Of a DNA stretch of 64,000 nucleotides, positions 1 through 8,226 are shown one piece after another (position 1 is the stretch's first letter; every line of letters begins with the position of its first letter). The notes below the pieces were generated by a model. It was given only the letters and a program-made list of their open reading frames with translations, was not told the origin of the DNA and searched no databases. Source of the stretch: QIAW01 sp035487295 (GTDB lineage Bacteria; Acidobacteriota; Terriglobia; Terriglobales; Acidobacteriaceae); the NCBI GenBank assembly GCA_035487295.1, contig DATHMH010000017.1, positions 62,001-126,000 of the forward strand. The letters run 5' to 3'. The position numbers were made by a program, and so were the translations under genes.

Positions 1-1
1 T

Positions 2-373
2 ATCAACGTAGGCCATGCTTTCGTGGACCGCGCCGGGGTCTCGCAGGAGTTCGCCGACTTGGTCTGGAAGCAGGTGTCGGAAAAAGCGAGGGGCGAAACC
101 AGCCTCGACGCCAGCGAGTTCCGCAAGCTGGCAACCTCGACCGCGCCAGGAGCGGAGAAGGCTAAGAACGACTATTTTGCCGCGACCTTCTGTGACGCCA
201 TCGCCATTTACATGCTCACCCTGCTGATTGACGTGGATTACTACGAGCTGCGCGAGCGTGAATATCCTCTGCTTGCTCCCAGCGCTCTGGCGGAGCGCCT
301 GCGCAAGATCCACGAACTGTTTCCGCCGAGTCCCGGGTTTGAATTCAATATCTTCTTTCGCAGGCGGCAGTAA
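2..373 (+). CDS. Hypothetical protein, C-terminal part only
   Basis: The reading frame is open to the left edge of the window, so the start lies outside. The visible 123 residues are mostly helical and soluble-looking, with one hydrophobic stretch (AIAIYMLTLLIDV) and a charged tail ending FFRRRQ. I recognise no family. It runs in the same direction as ruvA, 120 bases upstream of it, and is separated from it by repeat-like words, so co-transcription is uncertain. That it is a real gene is inferred from the long open frame with codon use like the neighbours. Confidence 0.55.
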   Translation: MNVGHAFVDRAGVSQEFADLVWKQVSEKARGETSLDASEFRKLATSTAPGAEKAKNDYFAATFCDAIAIYMLTLLIDVDYYELREREYPLLAPSALAERLRKIHELFPPSPGFEFNIFFRRRQ

Positions 374-380
374 AAAGCAA

Positions 381-482
381 ACCACAAAGGGCACGAAGGA
401 AGACAAAAGGACACGAAGAGACACGCAGTGCCTCAAAATGAAAATTTTGTATCTGCGTTGATCTGCGTTCATCTGCGGCTAA
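381..482. repeat. Intergenic word repeats (CACGAAGG / ATCTGCGTT type)
   Basis: The gap before ruvA contains degenerate tandem words: CACAAAGGGCACGAAGG and GACACGAAGAGACACG, then ATCTGCGTTGATCTGCGTTC. Related words occur at 27107-27145 (CTCTGCGTTTCTTTGCG), 57520-57560 and 61446-61475. They resemble dispersed non-coding repeats rather than regulatory sites. No promoter could be assigned. Confidence 0.45.
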
Positions 483-493
483 AATAAACGGCA

Positions 494-1084
494 ATGATTG
501 CTCATCTGCGCGGAAAGCTGATTGCCAAAACTCCCAGCCATGCCATTGTCGAAGCCGGAGGCGTGGGATACGAGCTCGCCATCAGCATTCCCACTTATTC
601 CGCTCTTCCCGGCCTGGAGCAGGAGGTCGCGCTTTATGTTTACACGCACGTGCGCGAAGATGCGCTGGCGTTGTTTGGCTTCTTGCAGCGCGAAGAAAAA
701 CAGCTCTTTGAAAAATTAATCGGCGTCAGCGGCATTGGCCCCAAGCTGGCCGTCACGATCTTAAGCGGCATGTCTGCCGAGGCCGTAGTTGCGGCGATTC
801 GCGGTAATGACGTGGCGGCGCTGACTCGCATCCCAGGCATTGGCAAAAAGACCGGTGAGCGCATGGTGCTGGAGCTGCGCGACAAGCTCGATCAATTTGC
901 CGCTCCGCCGGCAGTTCCGGCGGCGACGGCCATCGAAGAAGACGTGATCTCGGCCCTGGTCAACCTGGGATATCCGCGCTCCCAGGCCGAGCGCGCGTTG
1001 AGCCGGATTTCTTCGGGAAAGAACGGCGAGAAACAATCCTTTGAAGTCCTCTTTCGTGAGGCCCTGGCCGCCATGGCCAGGTAG
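494..1084 (+). CDS. ruvA: Holliday junction DNA helicase subunit RuvA
   Basis: RuvA binds the four-way Holliday junction and holds it for the RuvB motor during branch migration in recombinational repair. The 196-residue length is normal. The N-terminal OB-fold (about 1-62) begins MIAHLRGKL. Two helix-hairpin-helix motifs follow: LIGVSGIGPKLAVTIL (75-90) and LTRIPGIGKKTGERMV (110-125). After an Ala/Pro-rich linker, domain III (about 148-196), which contacts RuvB, contains LVNLGYPRSQAERAL. ATG at 494 is the family start. ruvB and ruvC are not in the window. Confidence 0.98.
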   Translation: MIAHLRGKLIAKTPSHAIVEAGGVGYELAISIPTYSALPGLEQEVALYVYTHVREDALALFGFLQREEKQLFEKLIGVSGIGPKLAVTILSGMSAEAVVAAIRGNDVAALTRIPGIGKKTGERMVLELRDKLDQFAAPPAVPAATAIEEDVISALVNLGYPRSQAERALSRISSGKNGEKQSFEVLFREALAAMAR

Positions 1085-1149
1085 CATCATGGTTGTGAAT
1101 CTTTGTACATGTCTATTTATCGGCAACCAAAGTGCGTTATAGTTGCGCC

Positions 1150-1935
1150 ATGCGTCGCATCCGTTGGACCCGGCCATTTGCCGTCGCCGTGATGGTGGTA
1201 GGGCTGTGCATGCCTTCGTTTGCCGTGATTCCGGTTTCTCCGTTGGTCATGGCCAGGATCGGCAAGTTAATTTGGGACCTCCTGACATTCCGGCATGCAG
1301 CCACTCCCTTGCCGCGTCCCGACGTCAAACTTGATCCCGATCAAAGCGTGGATATTGCAGGGATGACAAGCGCGACCGCGAGTCAAAAATGCGAGAACTG
1401 GGCCTGGGCCGCGGGCCTGGAAACCATTCTGCGCACGCAAGGCGTAGACCTTAAGCAGAAATTCTGGATCATCAAAGCCGATGGCGGCGAGGTCTGCAAA
1501 GACAGCGTTGACCTGAGTTCGCTGCCCCAGTACATCGACGGAGAATATGTTCTTGACGACGGCCGTCATGTGCGTCTGGAAGCTACAACGGTCAGTGGAT
1601 TGCCGCAGGGCATCGATCCTTTTATTTTGGCGCCGCAGGCGGGACGTCCGCTGATGCTGATGTGGAAAGGGCACCCGTATCTCTACGTCGGAATGAACTA
1701 TGAAGAACTGAAGTTCGCCGATGGCCAGCGCGAGTTTTCAGTTACAAAGTTGAAGTTCCTGGATCCTTTCGCCTCCGACCCGGCAAAACAGGTGGTATAT
1801 TTCGACCGCGAAAAAGACGACTTGGCCGACATTAGCGGCATGATGGACGTGATTGCTTCGCCGGTGGAAGGCACGGACTGGCTGCATCCGGAAAAAGAGC
1901 TTGATCACCCGACGGAGATTTTCTTTCCTAAATAA
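1150..1935 (+). CDS. Secreted papain-like cysteine protease-type protein (C39-like fold, tentative)
   Basis: A 261-residue protein with an N-terminal signal peptide (RRIRW, then a hydrophobic stretch ending PSFA). The motif Q79-K-C81-E-N-W-A-W-A-A followed by GLETIL resembles the nucleophile helix of papain-like C39/C70 proteins. G174-H175-PYLYVGMNY resembles the catalytic-His strand of the same families. The Cys usual just before WAA is Ala here, while a Cys stands six residues earlier, so either this is a variant family using C81 or the enzyme is inactive. I chose ATG 1150 over GTG 1132 because it places the charged residues directly before the signal core. The substrate is unknown. It converges with mnmE. 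Confidence 0.6.
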   Translation: MRRIRWTRPFAVAVMVVGLCMPSFAVIPVSPLVMARIGKLIWDLLTFRHAATPLPRPDVKLDPDQSVDIAGMTSATASQKCENWAWAAGLETILRTQGVDLKQKFWIIKADGGEVCKDSVDLSSLPQYIDGEYVLDDGRHVRLEATTVSGLPQGIDPFILAPQAGRPLMLMWKGHPYLYVGMNYEELKFADGQREFSVTKLKFLDPFASDPAKQVVYFDREKDDLADISGMMDVIASPVEGTDWLHPEKELDHPTEIFFPK

Positions 1936-1937
1936 GG

Positions 1938-2021
1938 AAGCACTCAGCAGTCAGCACTCAGCATTCAGCCAAAGAAATAGCATTTAGCACTTGGTATTTG
2001 AATGCTGAGTGCTGAATGCTT
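1938..2021. repeat. Inverted TCAGCA-word repeat between convergent genes
   Basis: Words CACTCAGCAGTCAGCACTC and GCATTCAGCC on the left are answered by AATGCTGAGTGCTGAATGCT on the right (2001-2020), giving a potential imperfect hairpin. It fills the 86-base gap between the stop of the protease-like gene and the stop of mnmE. A similar but better-paired copy lies at 26041-26130. It may act as a bidirectional transcription barrier (inference). Confidence 0.6.
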
Positions 2022-3410
2022 TCATTTCCCAATACAAAAACTGCTGAAGATCAAATTCAGAATGTCGTCGGTGGTTGTTGCCCCGGTAATGGCATCCAGC
2101 GGACGCAGTGCGTTGTAAAGATCGAGCAGAATCATCTCGTGAGGAATTGAGTTGTCCACTGCCCTGGCGGCGGCATCGAGCGCAGAGAGAGAATCACGCA
2201 CCAGGCCCTGATGGCGAACGTTGGTCAGCATGCCGCTTTCCTGTTGCGCGCCACGCTCGCCCGCAATCTGCTTCAGGATCGCCTGGCGCAACTCGCTGAT
2301 CCCTTCGCCGGTCAGAGCTGAGGTGTGCAATACGGGATGGCCGGCGGGCGGCGCAGCAAGCGGAGTCTTGACCAAATCTGATTTGTTCAGCACGAAAACT
2401 GCAGCGCGGTTTTCCAGGCGGTTTCGTAACAGCAAGTCTTCTTCGGGATGCAAGACTTCAGATTGCCGGCTGCCGGCATCCAGAACGACTAACACCAAAT
2501 CTGCTTCGGCCAGCGCCTCGTAGGATTTTTGAATGCCAATGCTTTCCGCCTCGTCGGCCGCGGCGCGAATGCCGGCGGTGTCAACCAGGCGCACGGGAAT
2601 GCCGCCAAGGGCAACGGTTTCGCTTACCAGATCGCGCGTGGTGCCCGGCGTGGCGGTTACAATGGCGCGCTCCCGCTCGACCAGCCGGTTAAAGAGGCTG
2701 GATTTGCCCACATTCGGACGACCCACAATGGCCAGAGTCAGGCCTTCATGAACAATCTTGCCGTAGGCAAACGACTGCGCCAATTCTTCGATCGGAGCGC
2801 GTACCGCCGTAATGCGATTGAGAATCACTTTTCCCGGCAAAACGGAGACATCATCCTCGGCAAAATCTACCCCGGCCTCGAGCACGGCAATTAAATCCAC
2901 TAATTTTTGTTTGATCGGCTTGAGCCGTTTGGAGAGCGCGCCTTCCAGTTGCTGGGCTGCAACTTTTGCCTGAAACAAAGTTTGGGATTCAATCAGGTCG
3001 CGGACGGCCTCGGCCTGGGTGAGATCAAGCCTGCCGTTCAGGAAGGCGCGCATGGTGAATTCTCCCGGTTCGGCGAGCCGCGCGCCATGCTGCAGGGCGA
3101 TGGCGACAATATGCTGCAGAACCACGGGGGCGCCATGAGCGGAAATTTCTACAATGTCATCGGTAGTGTAGGAGTGAGGCCTGGCAAAGTATGTGACCAC
3201 AACTTCGTCAATACGCTCGCCACTGGCGGGGTCAATCAGCTCGCCGAACGAGGCGCGTCCGGGCGCAAGTTCGTGGCTGCCATCTTTAGGACCGAGCCGC
3301 AGCATAGGGGCGGCGAGCGCGCGCGCTTCGGGTCCTGCCAGCCGCACTACGCCGATGCCGCCGCGTCCGGGCGGCGTGGCGACGGCGACGATGGTGTCGT
3401 CGAGGTTCAC
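2022..3410 (-). CDS. mnmE: tRNA modification GTPase MnmE (TrmE)
   Basis: MnmE works with MnmG to place the carboxymethylaminomethyl group on wobble uridine 34 of certain tRNAs. The 462-residue length is normal. The N-terminal tetrahydrofolate-binding domain starts TIVAVATPPGRGGIGVVRL. The G domain has GRPNVGKS (230-237), TPGTTRD (254-260), DTAG (277-280) and NKSD. The protein ends FCIGK, with the conserved catalytic-site Cys. All signature residues are present. It is 35 bases downstream of the cNMP/DUF1003 gene on the same strand and may be read with it. Confidence 0.98.
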   Translation of the reverse strand: MNLDDTIVAVATPPGRGGIGVVRLAGPEARALAAPMLRLGPKDGSHELAPGRASFGELIDPASGERIDEVVVTYFARPHSYTTDDIVEISAHGAPVVLQHIVAIALQHGARLAEPGEFTMRAFLNGRLDLTQAEAVRDLIESQTLFQAKVAAQQLEGALSKRLKPIKQKLVDLIAVLEAGVDFAEDDVSVLPGKVILNRITAVRAPIEELAQSFAYGKIVHEGLTLAIVGRPNVGKSSLFNRLVERERAIVTATPGTTRDLVSETVALGGIPVRLVDTAGIRAAADEAESIGIQKSYEALAEADLVLVVLDAGSRQSEVLHPEEDLLLRNRLENRAAVFVLNKSDLVKTPLAAPPAGHPVLHTSALTGEGISELRQAILKQIAGERGAQQESGMLTNVRHQGLVRDSLSALDAAARAVDNSIPHEMILLDLYNALRPLDAITGATTTDDILNLIFSSFCIGK

Positions 3411-3445
3411 GGCTTTGATTGTAATTAAGAACTACGTGTGCGGAA

Positions 3446-4345
3446 TCAGACCTTGGTTCCGCGGTAATTCTCAGTGGAAGTTCCGTTCGTTTTGTGCAGA
3501 CGGGCAAAATGCGCCTGCATCTCTTCGTATACCCTATCCACTTTGTTGTGGAGCTGCGCTATCTCCAGCTCAGCCTTCAGGTTCACCTCATAATCCAGGT
3601 CGCCCTTGAGGCGATCTTTCGCGGATTGGCGGTTTTGCGACATCATGATCACCGGGGCTTGAATCGCCGCCAGCATCGAGAGCACGAGGTTGAGCAAAAT
3701 AAACGGATACGGATCAAACGTCGCCTTCTCGGGGGGCAGCCCGAGGTGCGCTCCACGTGCGGCCAGGAAGACGTTTAATCCCACCCAGGAGAGAAGTACG
3801 ACACCAAACGTGATGATGAAGGTCCATGACCCGCCGAAAGAAGCTACACGGTCGGCAATGTGTTGGCCCAGGGTAAGGCGTTCTTCTTCTTCCTGGTTCA
3901 GGTTGCGCGAAACGTGGGTGCGCAATAGTTCATCGGTAGAGCGCAGGCGGCGGCCCATGATGGCCAGCAGGTCCATGGCGGCGTGCGGGTGGCGGGTGAT
4001 GAGATCGAGCAAATCTCCACGATCCATGACCAGGGTTTCGGTTTCATCGGTGGCCACGGCGTTTGCCGTGCGAGGGCCGCCATCGAGCAGGGATATTTCG
4101 CCGAAGACATCGCCGCTCAAATTCTCAGAAAGAATAATGGTCTCGCCCATGCAGTCTTCCACGTAAACCTGCACGCTGCCACGGCGGACAATATAAAGCG
4201 CGTCGCCGGCGTCGCCGTAAGCGAAAACCATTTCACCCTTGCTAAAAGTGCGAGTATCGAGCAACTCGGCAAGGGTCTTGCGTTCTTCTTCGTCGAGCAG
4301 TTGGAATAAGGGCACCTCCGCCAGGAGGGCCAGATCAGCAGCCAT
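3446..4345 (-). CDS. Cyclic-nucleotide-binding domain fused to DUF1003 membrane domain
   Basis: A 299-residue protein. Residues about 5-125 form a CRP-like cNMP-binding domain: FSKGEMVFAYGDAGDALYIV, then GDVFGEISLLDGGPRTANA, which contains the phosphate-binding-cassette pattern GExxLLxxxPRTA. Residues about 155-275 match DUF1003, with two membrane segments (TFIITFGVVLLSWVGLNVF and FILLNLVLSMLAAIQAPVI) and the following RQSAKDRLKGDLDYEVNLK. The tail is coiled-coil-like. DUF1003 has no firm function. The fusion suggests a membrane protein gated or modulated by a cyclic nucleotide (inference). It lies upstream of mnmE and is divergent from tgt. Confidence 0.9.
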   Translation of the reverse strand: MAADLALLAEVPLFQLLDEEERKTLAELLDTRTFSKGEMVFAYGDAGDALYIVRRGSVQVYVEDCMGETIILSENLSGDVFGEISLLDGGPRTANAVATDETETLVMDRGDLLDLITRHPHAAMDLLAIMGRRLRSTDELLRTHVSRNLNQEEEERLTLGQHIADRVASFGGSWTFIITFGVVLLSWVGLNVFLAARGAHLGLPPEKATFDPYPFILLNLVLSMLAAIQAPVIMMSQNRQSAKDRLKGDLDYEVNLKAELEIAQLHNKVDRVYEEMQAHFARLHKTNGTSTENYRGTKV

Positions 4346-4589
4346 GGATGAACCTCACCGGCCATCATGCCAACTTCGGCGACACAGTTCAAGCGGGCCG
4401 AGCTACTTTATCTTCTTCCAGACAATATCTTTGTTTTTCCTGCGGTCAATCAGCGCATCCACCTTACCGCTGTTACCGCGGCGAGCGGTAGACGCCAGCA
4501 GGATAGCGCCCGAACCGCCTTACCCAAGGGTCGATTTTTGCTAGTAAGGACGCGGCCCGGATTATGCCCACACGATAGAATCATGAGCA

Positions 4590-5903
4590 GTGTCGTTCTC
4601 CTTCCAAATCGAAGCCACCTACGGCGAGGCGCGCGCCGGGCGGATCATTACTCCTCACGGCGAGATAGAGACCCCGGTTTTCATGCCGTGCGGCACGCTG
4701 GGTTCTGTCAAAGGCGTGCCGCAGGAAATTCTGGAAGAGCTGGGCGTCAATATTCTTCTCGGCAATACCTACCATCTTTATCTTCGTCCGGGGGCGGCGC
4801 AGGTGCGCCAGCTTGGCGGGCTGCATAAATTCATGTCGTGGGAGCGGGCTCTGCTGACCGATTCCGGCGGATTTCAGGTTTTCAGCTTGAGCCAGCTTCG
4901 CAAAGTGAGGGAAGAGGGTGTGCAGTTCCGTTCTCACCTGGATGGCTCAACGCATGTGTTTACTCCTGAGAGCACGATGGAGGCACAGGTTTCCCTCGGC
5001 GCCGATATTATTATGGCGTTCGATGAATGCACTGAGTATCCGGCCGAGCGCAGCCGGGCGCAGCAATCCATGGAACTCACCTTGCGCTGGGCCGAGCGTA
5101 GCAAGCGGAATTTTGAGGCGCATAAACATGAGGTCCCGTGGTCCTTTTCAGAAAACCAGCAGCTATCCCAGGCGCCAAAGCCCGCGAGTTTAGTGAACCT
5201 CTCGGCACGGCTGAAGCCGTGCCCTTCCGAAAAAACTGCTGATGAGATAACCACTCGAAACTCGAAACTTGAAACTCGAAACTTTTCTGAGAACCGAGAA
5301 CTGACAACCGAGAACTCTGCAAAGAAAGCCGGGAACTGCTCGCAATCTTTATTCGGCATTGTGCAGGGAGGCATGTACCCCGATCTGCGGAAAGAATCAG
5401 CCGAGCGCACTGTGGCTATGGACTTCCCCGGCTATGCCATCGGCGGCCTGAGCGTAGGCGAGCCGCGGGCGTTGACGGAAGAGGTACTGTATTCTACTCT
5501 GCCTTGCCTGCCCCGAGAGAAGCCCCGCTATGTGATGGGAGTAGGTACTCCGGAAGAAATTGTCCGCTACGCCCTCATGGGCGTGGACATGATGGATTGC
5601 GTGCTGCCCACCCGCGCCGCCCGCCACGGATTGCTTTATACATCCGAAGGGAAGCTGAGCATCAAAAATGCGCGCTATGCGCAAGACCAGTCGCCGCTTG
5701 ACCCCAATTGCGGATGCCGCGTCTGTGCCCGCTACACGCGCGCCTACCTGCGGCATCTCTATGCCAATGGAGAGGTGCTGGCCATGACCCTCAACAGCAT
5801 TCACAATCTGGCCTTCTACCTTGACACCATGCGCCGGGTGCGGCATTCTATACTACTTGGGGATATCTCAGTGCTCCACTCTGCTCTCCAGTCTCGAGCC
5901 TGA
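4590..5903 (+). CDS. tgt: tRNA-guanine transglycosylase with a repeat-derived in-frame insertion
   Basis: Tgt exchanges guanine-34 for preQ1 in queuosine tRNAs. Catalytic features are present: D91 in DSGGFQVFS, QSLFGIVQGG near 251, D336 in GVDMMDCVLPTRAARHG, and the zinc site CGCRVC with a downstream His. At 437 residues it is about 60 longer than usual. The excess (about residues 182-246, bases 5133-5330) sits where other Tgt proteins have a short linker, and is coded by three dispersed repeat families read in frame (a hairpin at 5204-5223, TCGAAACT words at 5253-5284, GAGAACCGAGAACT words after). The start is GTG 4590, because the ATG at 4583 is in another frame and an in-frame stop precedes the GTG. 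Confidence 0.96.
   Translation: MSFSFQIEATYGEARAGRIITPHGEIETPVFMPCGTLGSVKGVPQEILEELGVNILLGNTYHLYLRPGAAQVRQLGGLHKFMSWERALLTDSGGFQVFSLSQLRKVREEGVQFRSHLDGSTHVFTPESTMEAQVSLGADIIMAFDECTEYPAERSRAQQSMELTLRWAERSKRNFEAHKHEVPWSFSENQQLSQAPKPASLVNLSARLKPCPSEKTADEITTRNSKLETRNFSENRELTTENSAKKAGNCSQSLFGIVQGGMYPDLRKESAERTVAMDFPGYAIGGLSVGEPRALTEEVLYSTLPCLPREKPRYVMGVGTPEEIVRYALMGVDMMDCVLPTRAARHGLLYTSEGKLSIKNARYAQDQSPLDPNCGCRVCARYTRAYLRHLYANGEVLAMTLNSIHNLAFYLDTMRRVRHSILLGDISVLHSALQSRA
5204..5320. repeat. Composite repeat cassette inside tgt
   Basis: Three elements in a row, all open in the tgt frame: a perfect 8-bp hairpin GGCACGGC-TGAA-GCCGTGCC (5204-5223); the ACTCGAAACT-type words (5253-5284) also seen at 25548, 33947, 39453, 46136 and 61538; and CTGAGAACCGAGAACTGACA words (about 5287-5318), the unit tandemly repeated at 52912-52995. 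The coded residues are polar and low in complexity, which fits a surface loop. Confidence 0.75.
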
Positions 5904-6051
5904 ACTCCTCCCTGGAAGGCGTCCTTAACTCCGTTCGAGAACCCTAAAGGTATTTCCCCGGACTGGAGACGTGTGTTGTGTTCAGGTGAGAGCAAGTGGG
6001 TTCCTGATTGAAGACAGGCAGAATGAAATCAACGGGAGAATTGAAAAAAAC

Positions 6052-6134
6052 AGTTAGCAATTAGCACTTGGCATTTAGCCAACACGGGTCTACTGAGAAC
6101 CCGGATTGGCGAAGCGCTAAATGCCAAATGCTGC
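6052..6134. repeat. Inverted TTGGCATTTAGC repeat before yajC
   Basis: TTAGCACTTGGCATTTAGCC (6061-6080) pairs with GCGCTAAATGCCAAATGCT (6114-6132), with 12 continuous matches (TTGGCATTTAGC/GCTAAATGCCAA). Its right edge lies only about 10 bases before the yajC start. A close relative lies at 20632-20718. Both copies lie just upstream of coding starts. Confidence 0.6.
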
Positions 6135-6142
6135 TTTAAATA

Positions 6143-6466
6143 ATGGAAATCATGCACATGATCGCAATGTTACAGGCCCAGGGAGGCAGTGGTCTTTATA
6201 CCCTTCTGCCGGTAGCTGCCATGCTGGTGTTCGCTTACCTGATCCTGATTCTTCCTCAGCAGCGGCGCCAGAAAAAATGGCAAGCCATGCTGGATGGTCT
6301 GAAGACCGGCGACAAGGTCATTACCAGTGGCGGGCTGCGGGGCACGGTGATCGCACTGAAAGATGATGCCATCCATCTGCGCGTGCCTCCGGACAACCTG
6401 CGCCTTGAGGTTTCCAAGGGTTCGGTGGTTTCCCTGGCAGCGGCGGAAGACAGCGAGAAAAAATAG
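6143..6466 (+). CDS. yajC: Preprotein translocase accessory subunit YajC
   Basis: YajC is a small single-span inner-membrane partner of the SecDF complex. The 107-residue protein has one membrane segment (LYTLLPVAAMLVFAYLILIL), then QQRRQKKWQAML and the conserved GDKVITSGGLRGTV, typical of the family. It is the first gene of a yajC-secD-secF unit; secD follows after 20 bases. The start is ATG 6143; a second in-frame ATG at 6152 cannot be excluded. Confidence 0.97.
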   Translation: MEIMHMIAMLQAQGGSGLYTLLPVAAMLVFAYLILILPQQRRQKKWQAMLDGLKTGDKVITSGGLRGTVIALKDDAIHLRVPPDNLRLEVSKGSVVSLAAAEDSEKK

Positions 6467-6486
6467 AATTTTTTAGACGGTACAAC

Positions 6487-8118
6487 ATGCAAAAGAACTT
6501 ATTAGGCAAGACAGTTTTCATTATCGCAATCTTGGTTATTTTTGTTTACGGAATTTTCGGCATCCCGCAAAGGTGGAATGGCGAAGGATTAAAAGACGCG
6601 CTCCTGCAGCGTATTCACCTCGGCCTGGACCTGAAAGGCGGCACCCACCTGATCCTTCAGGTGCAGGTCAACGACGCGGTGAACGCCGATTCCGATATCG
6701 CCATCGAGCGCCTCAAAGACCTGCTCAGCAAAAACAAAATTTCTTACGGCGACATCTATAAGCCCGATCCGGCCAATCATCCCGAGCAGATCGTCATCAA
6801 AGGCGTTCCTCCCGATGCCATCGCCAACCTTCGCAACAATGTTTTGGATACGGCCGCTTATCAGCAGCAATATGACGTCAGCTCCGGCCCGGATAACAGC
6901 TATGTGCTGAGCTTGAAGCCCGCCCGCGCCGACGAAATTAAGCAGCAGGCGGTCACCCAGGCTATCGAGACCATTCGCCAGCGCATTGACGCGCTGGGCG
7001 TGAGCGAGCCGCTGATCGAAGAACATGGTCTGGGGAATTACCAGATACTGGTTCAGCTTCCAGGCGTAGATCCGGACCGCGCCATCGGCATTATTTCGTC
7101 GACGGCCATGCTGGAAGTGCGCGGTGCGGTTGACCAGCGGGTCTATGGCTCGGAGCAAGAGGCGATGAATGCGCAACCCAATCGCATGCTACCTCCCAAT
7201 GCAGTTCTCATGCATGGCAGCAGCATAGGCTCGCGCGACACCGCGCCCAGAGATGAGGTTTACGTGTTAAGCCGCAGTTCGGTGGTTACCGGGCGCGACA
7301 TCCGCGGTGCCGAGCCCAGCACCAAGGGCGATACCGGCGCCCCGATTGTAAGTTTTTCTTTGTACAGTGACGGCGGCAACCGCTTCGGCGATTTCACTCG
7401 AGCTCATGTTGGCGACTATCTCGCCATCGTGCTCGATAATAAAGTGATCGAGTTCGCCACCATCAAGCAGGAAATTAACGATCAGGGAATCATCGAGGGC
7501 GGCTTTACCCAGCAGAGTGCCACAGATTTGAGCATCAAGCTTAAATCCGGCGCGCTGCCGGCGGGAATCAAGATTCTGGAAGAGAGCAGCGTCGGCCCCT
7601 CCCTGGGTATTGATTCCATACGTCAGGGCGTGACGGCAGCAGTCGTGGGCATGACTGTGGTCATGGTCTTCATGCTCTTCTATTACAAGTTCGCGGGTAT
7701 CAATGCCGATCTCGCCCTGGTCCTGAACCTGGTTATTCTGCTTGGGTTTCTGGGCTTCAGCCAGGCAACCCTGACGTTGCCTGGTATAGCCGGCGTCATC
7801 CTGACCATCGGTATGGGCGTCGATTCCAACGTGCTCATCTTCGAACGCATTCGTGAAGAGCTGCGCAACGGCAAGAGTCCCGGGGCGGCGATTGATCAGG
7901 GCTTCGGCAAGGCTTGGATCACGATCATTGACACGCACGTGACCACGATCGTTTCCGCCTTCATTTTGATTATTTTCGGCACTGGTCCGGTACGCGGATT
8001 TGCCATCACGCTGATCGTCGGTCTGCTGGCGAACCTCTTTACCGCTGTTTTCGTCTCGCGGGTGATCTTTGACGCCGTGTTGCAGCGTAAGCAGCGAACC
8101 CAGGCATTGAGTATTTAG
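6487..8118 (+). CDS. secD: Protein translocase subunit SecD
   Basis: SecD and SecF form an inner-membrane complex that uses the proton motive force to pull proteins through SecYEG. The 543-residue protein has an N-terminal membrane span, the signature LGLDLKGGTHLILQV (about 37-51), a large periplasmic P1 region (about 52-370), and a C-terminal block of five spans containing the RND-type motif GMGVDSNVLIFERIREE. Its length is normal for bacteria with separate secD and secF. It sits 20 bases after yajC and about 100 bases before secF. Confidence 0.98.
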   Translation: MQKNLLGKTVFIIAILVIFVYGIFGIPQRWNGEGLKDALLQRIHLGLDLKGGTHLILQVQVNDAVNADSDIAIERLKDLLSKNKISYGDIYKPDPANHPEQIVIKGVPPDAIANLRNNVLDTAAYQQQYDVSSGPDNSYVLSLKPARADEIKQQAVTQAIETIRQRIDALGVSEPLIEEHGLGNYQILVQLPGVDPDRAIGIISSTAMLEVRGAVDQRVYGSEQEAMNAQPNRMLPPNAVLMHGSSIGSRDTAPRDEVYVLSRSSVVTGRDIRGAEPSTKGDTGAPIVSFSLYSDGGNRFGDFTRAHVGDYLAIVLDNKVIEFATIKQEINDQGIIEGGFTQQSATDLSIKLKSGALPAGIKILEESSVGPSLGIDSIRQGVTAAVVGMTVVMVFMLFYYKFAGINADLALVLNLVILLGFLGFSQATLTLPGIAGVILTIGMGVDSNVLIFERIREELRNGKSPGAAIDQGFGKAWITIIDTHVTTIVSAFILIIFGTGPVRGFAITLIVGLLANLFTAVFVSRVIFDAVLQRKQRTQALSI

Positions 8119-8226
8119 GACGATTGAGGAATTGGATCATCGGGTAATTGAGTAATTTCAGGAAAACGGTCTGATGAGAATCGGATTAACGATTCCATGG
8201 GCCAAGTTCAAAGAAGGTTGAATCAA

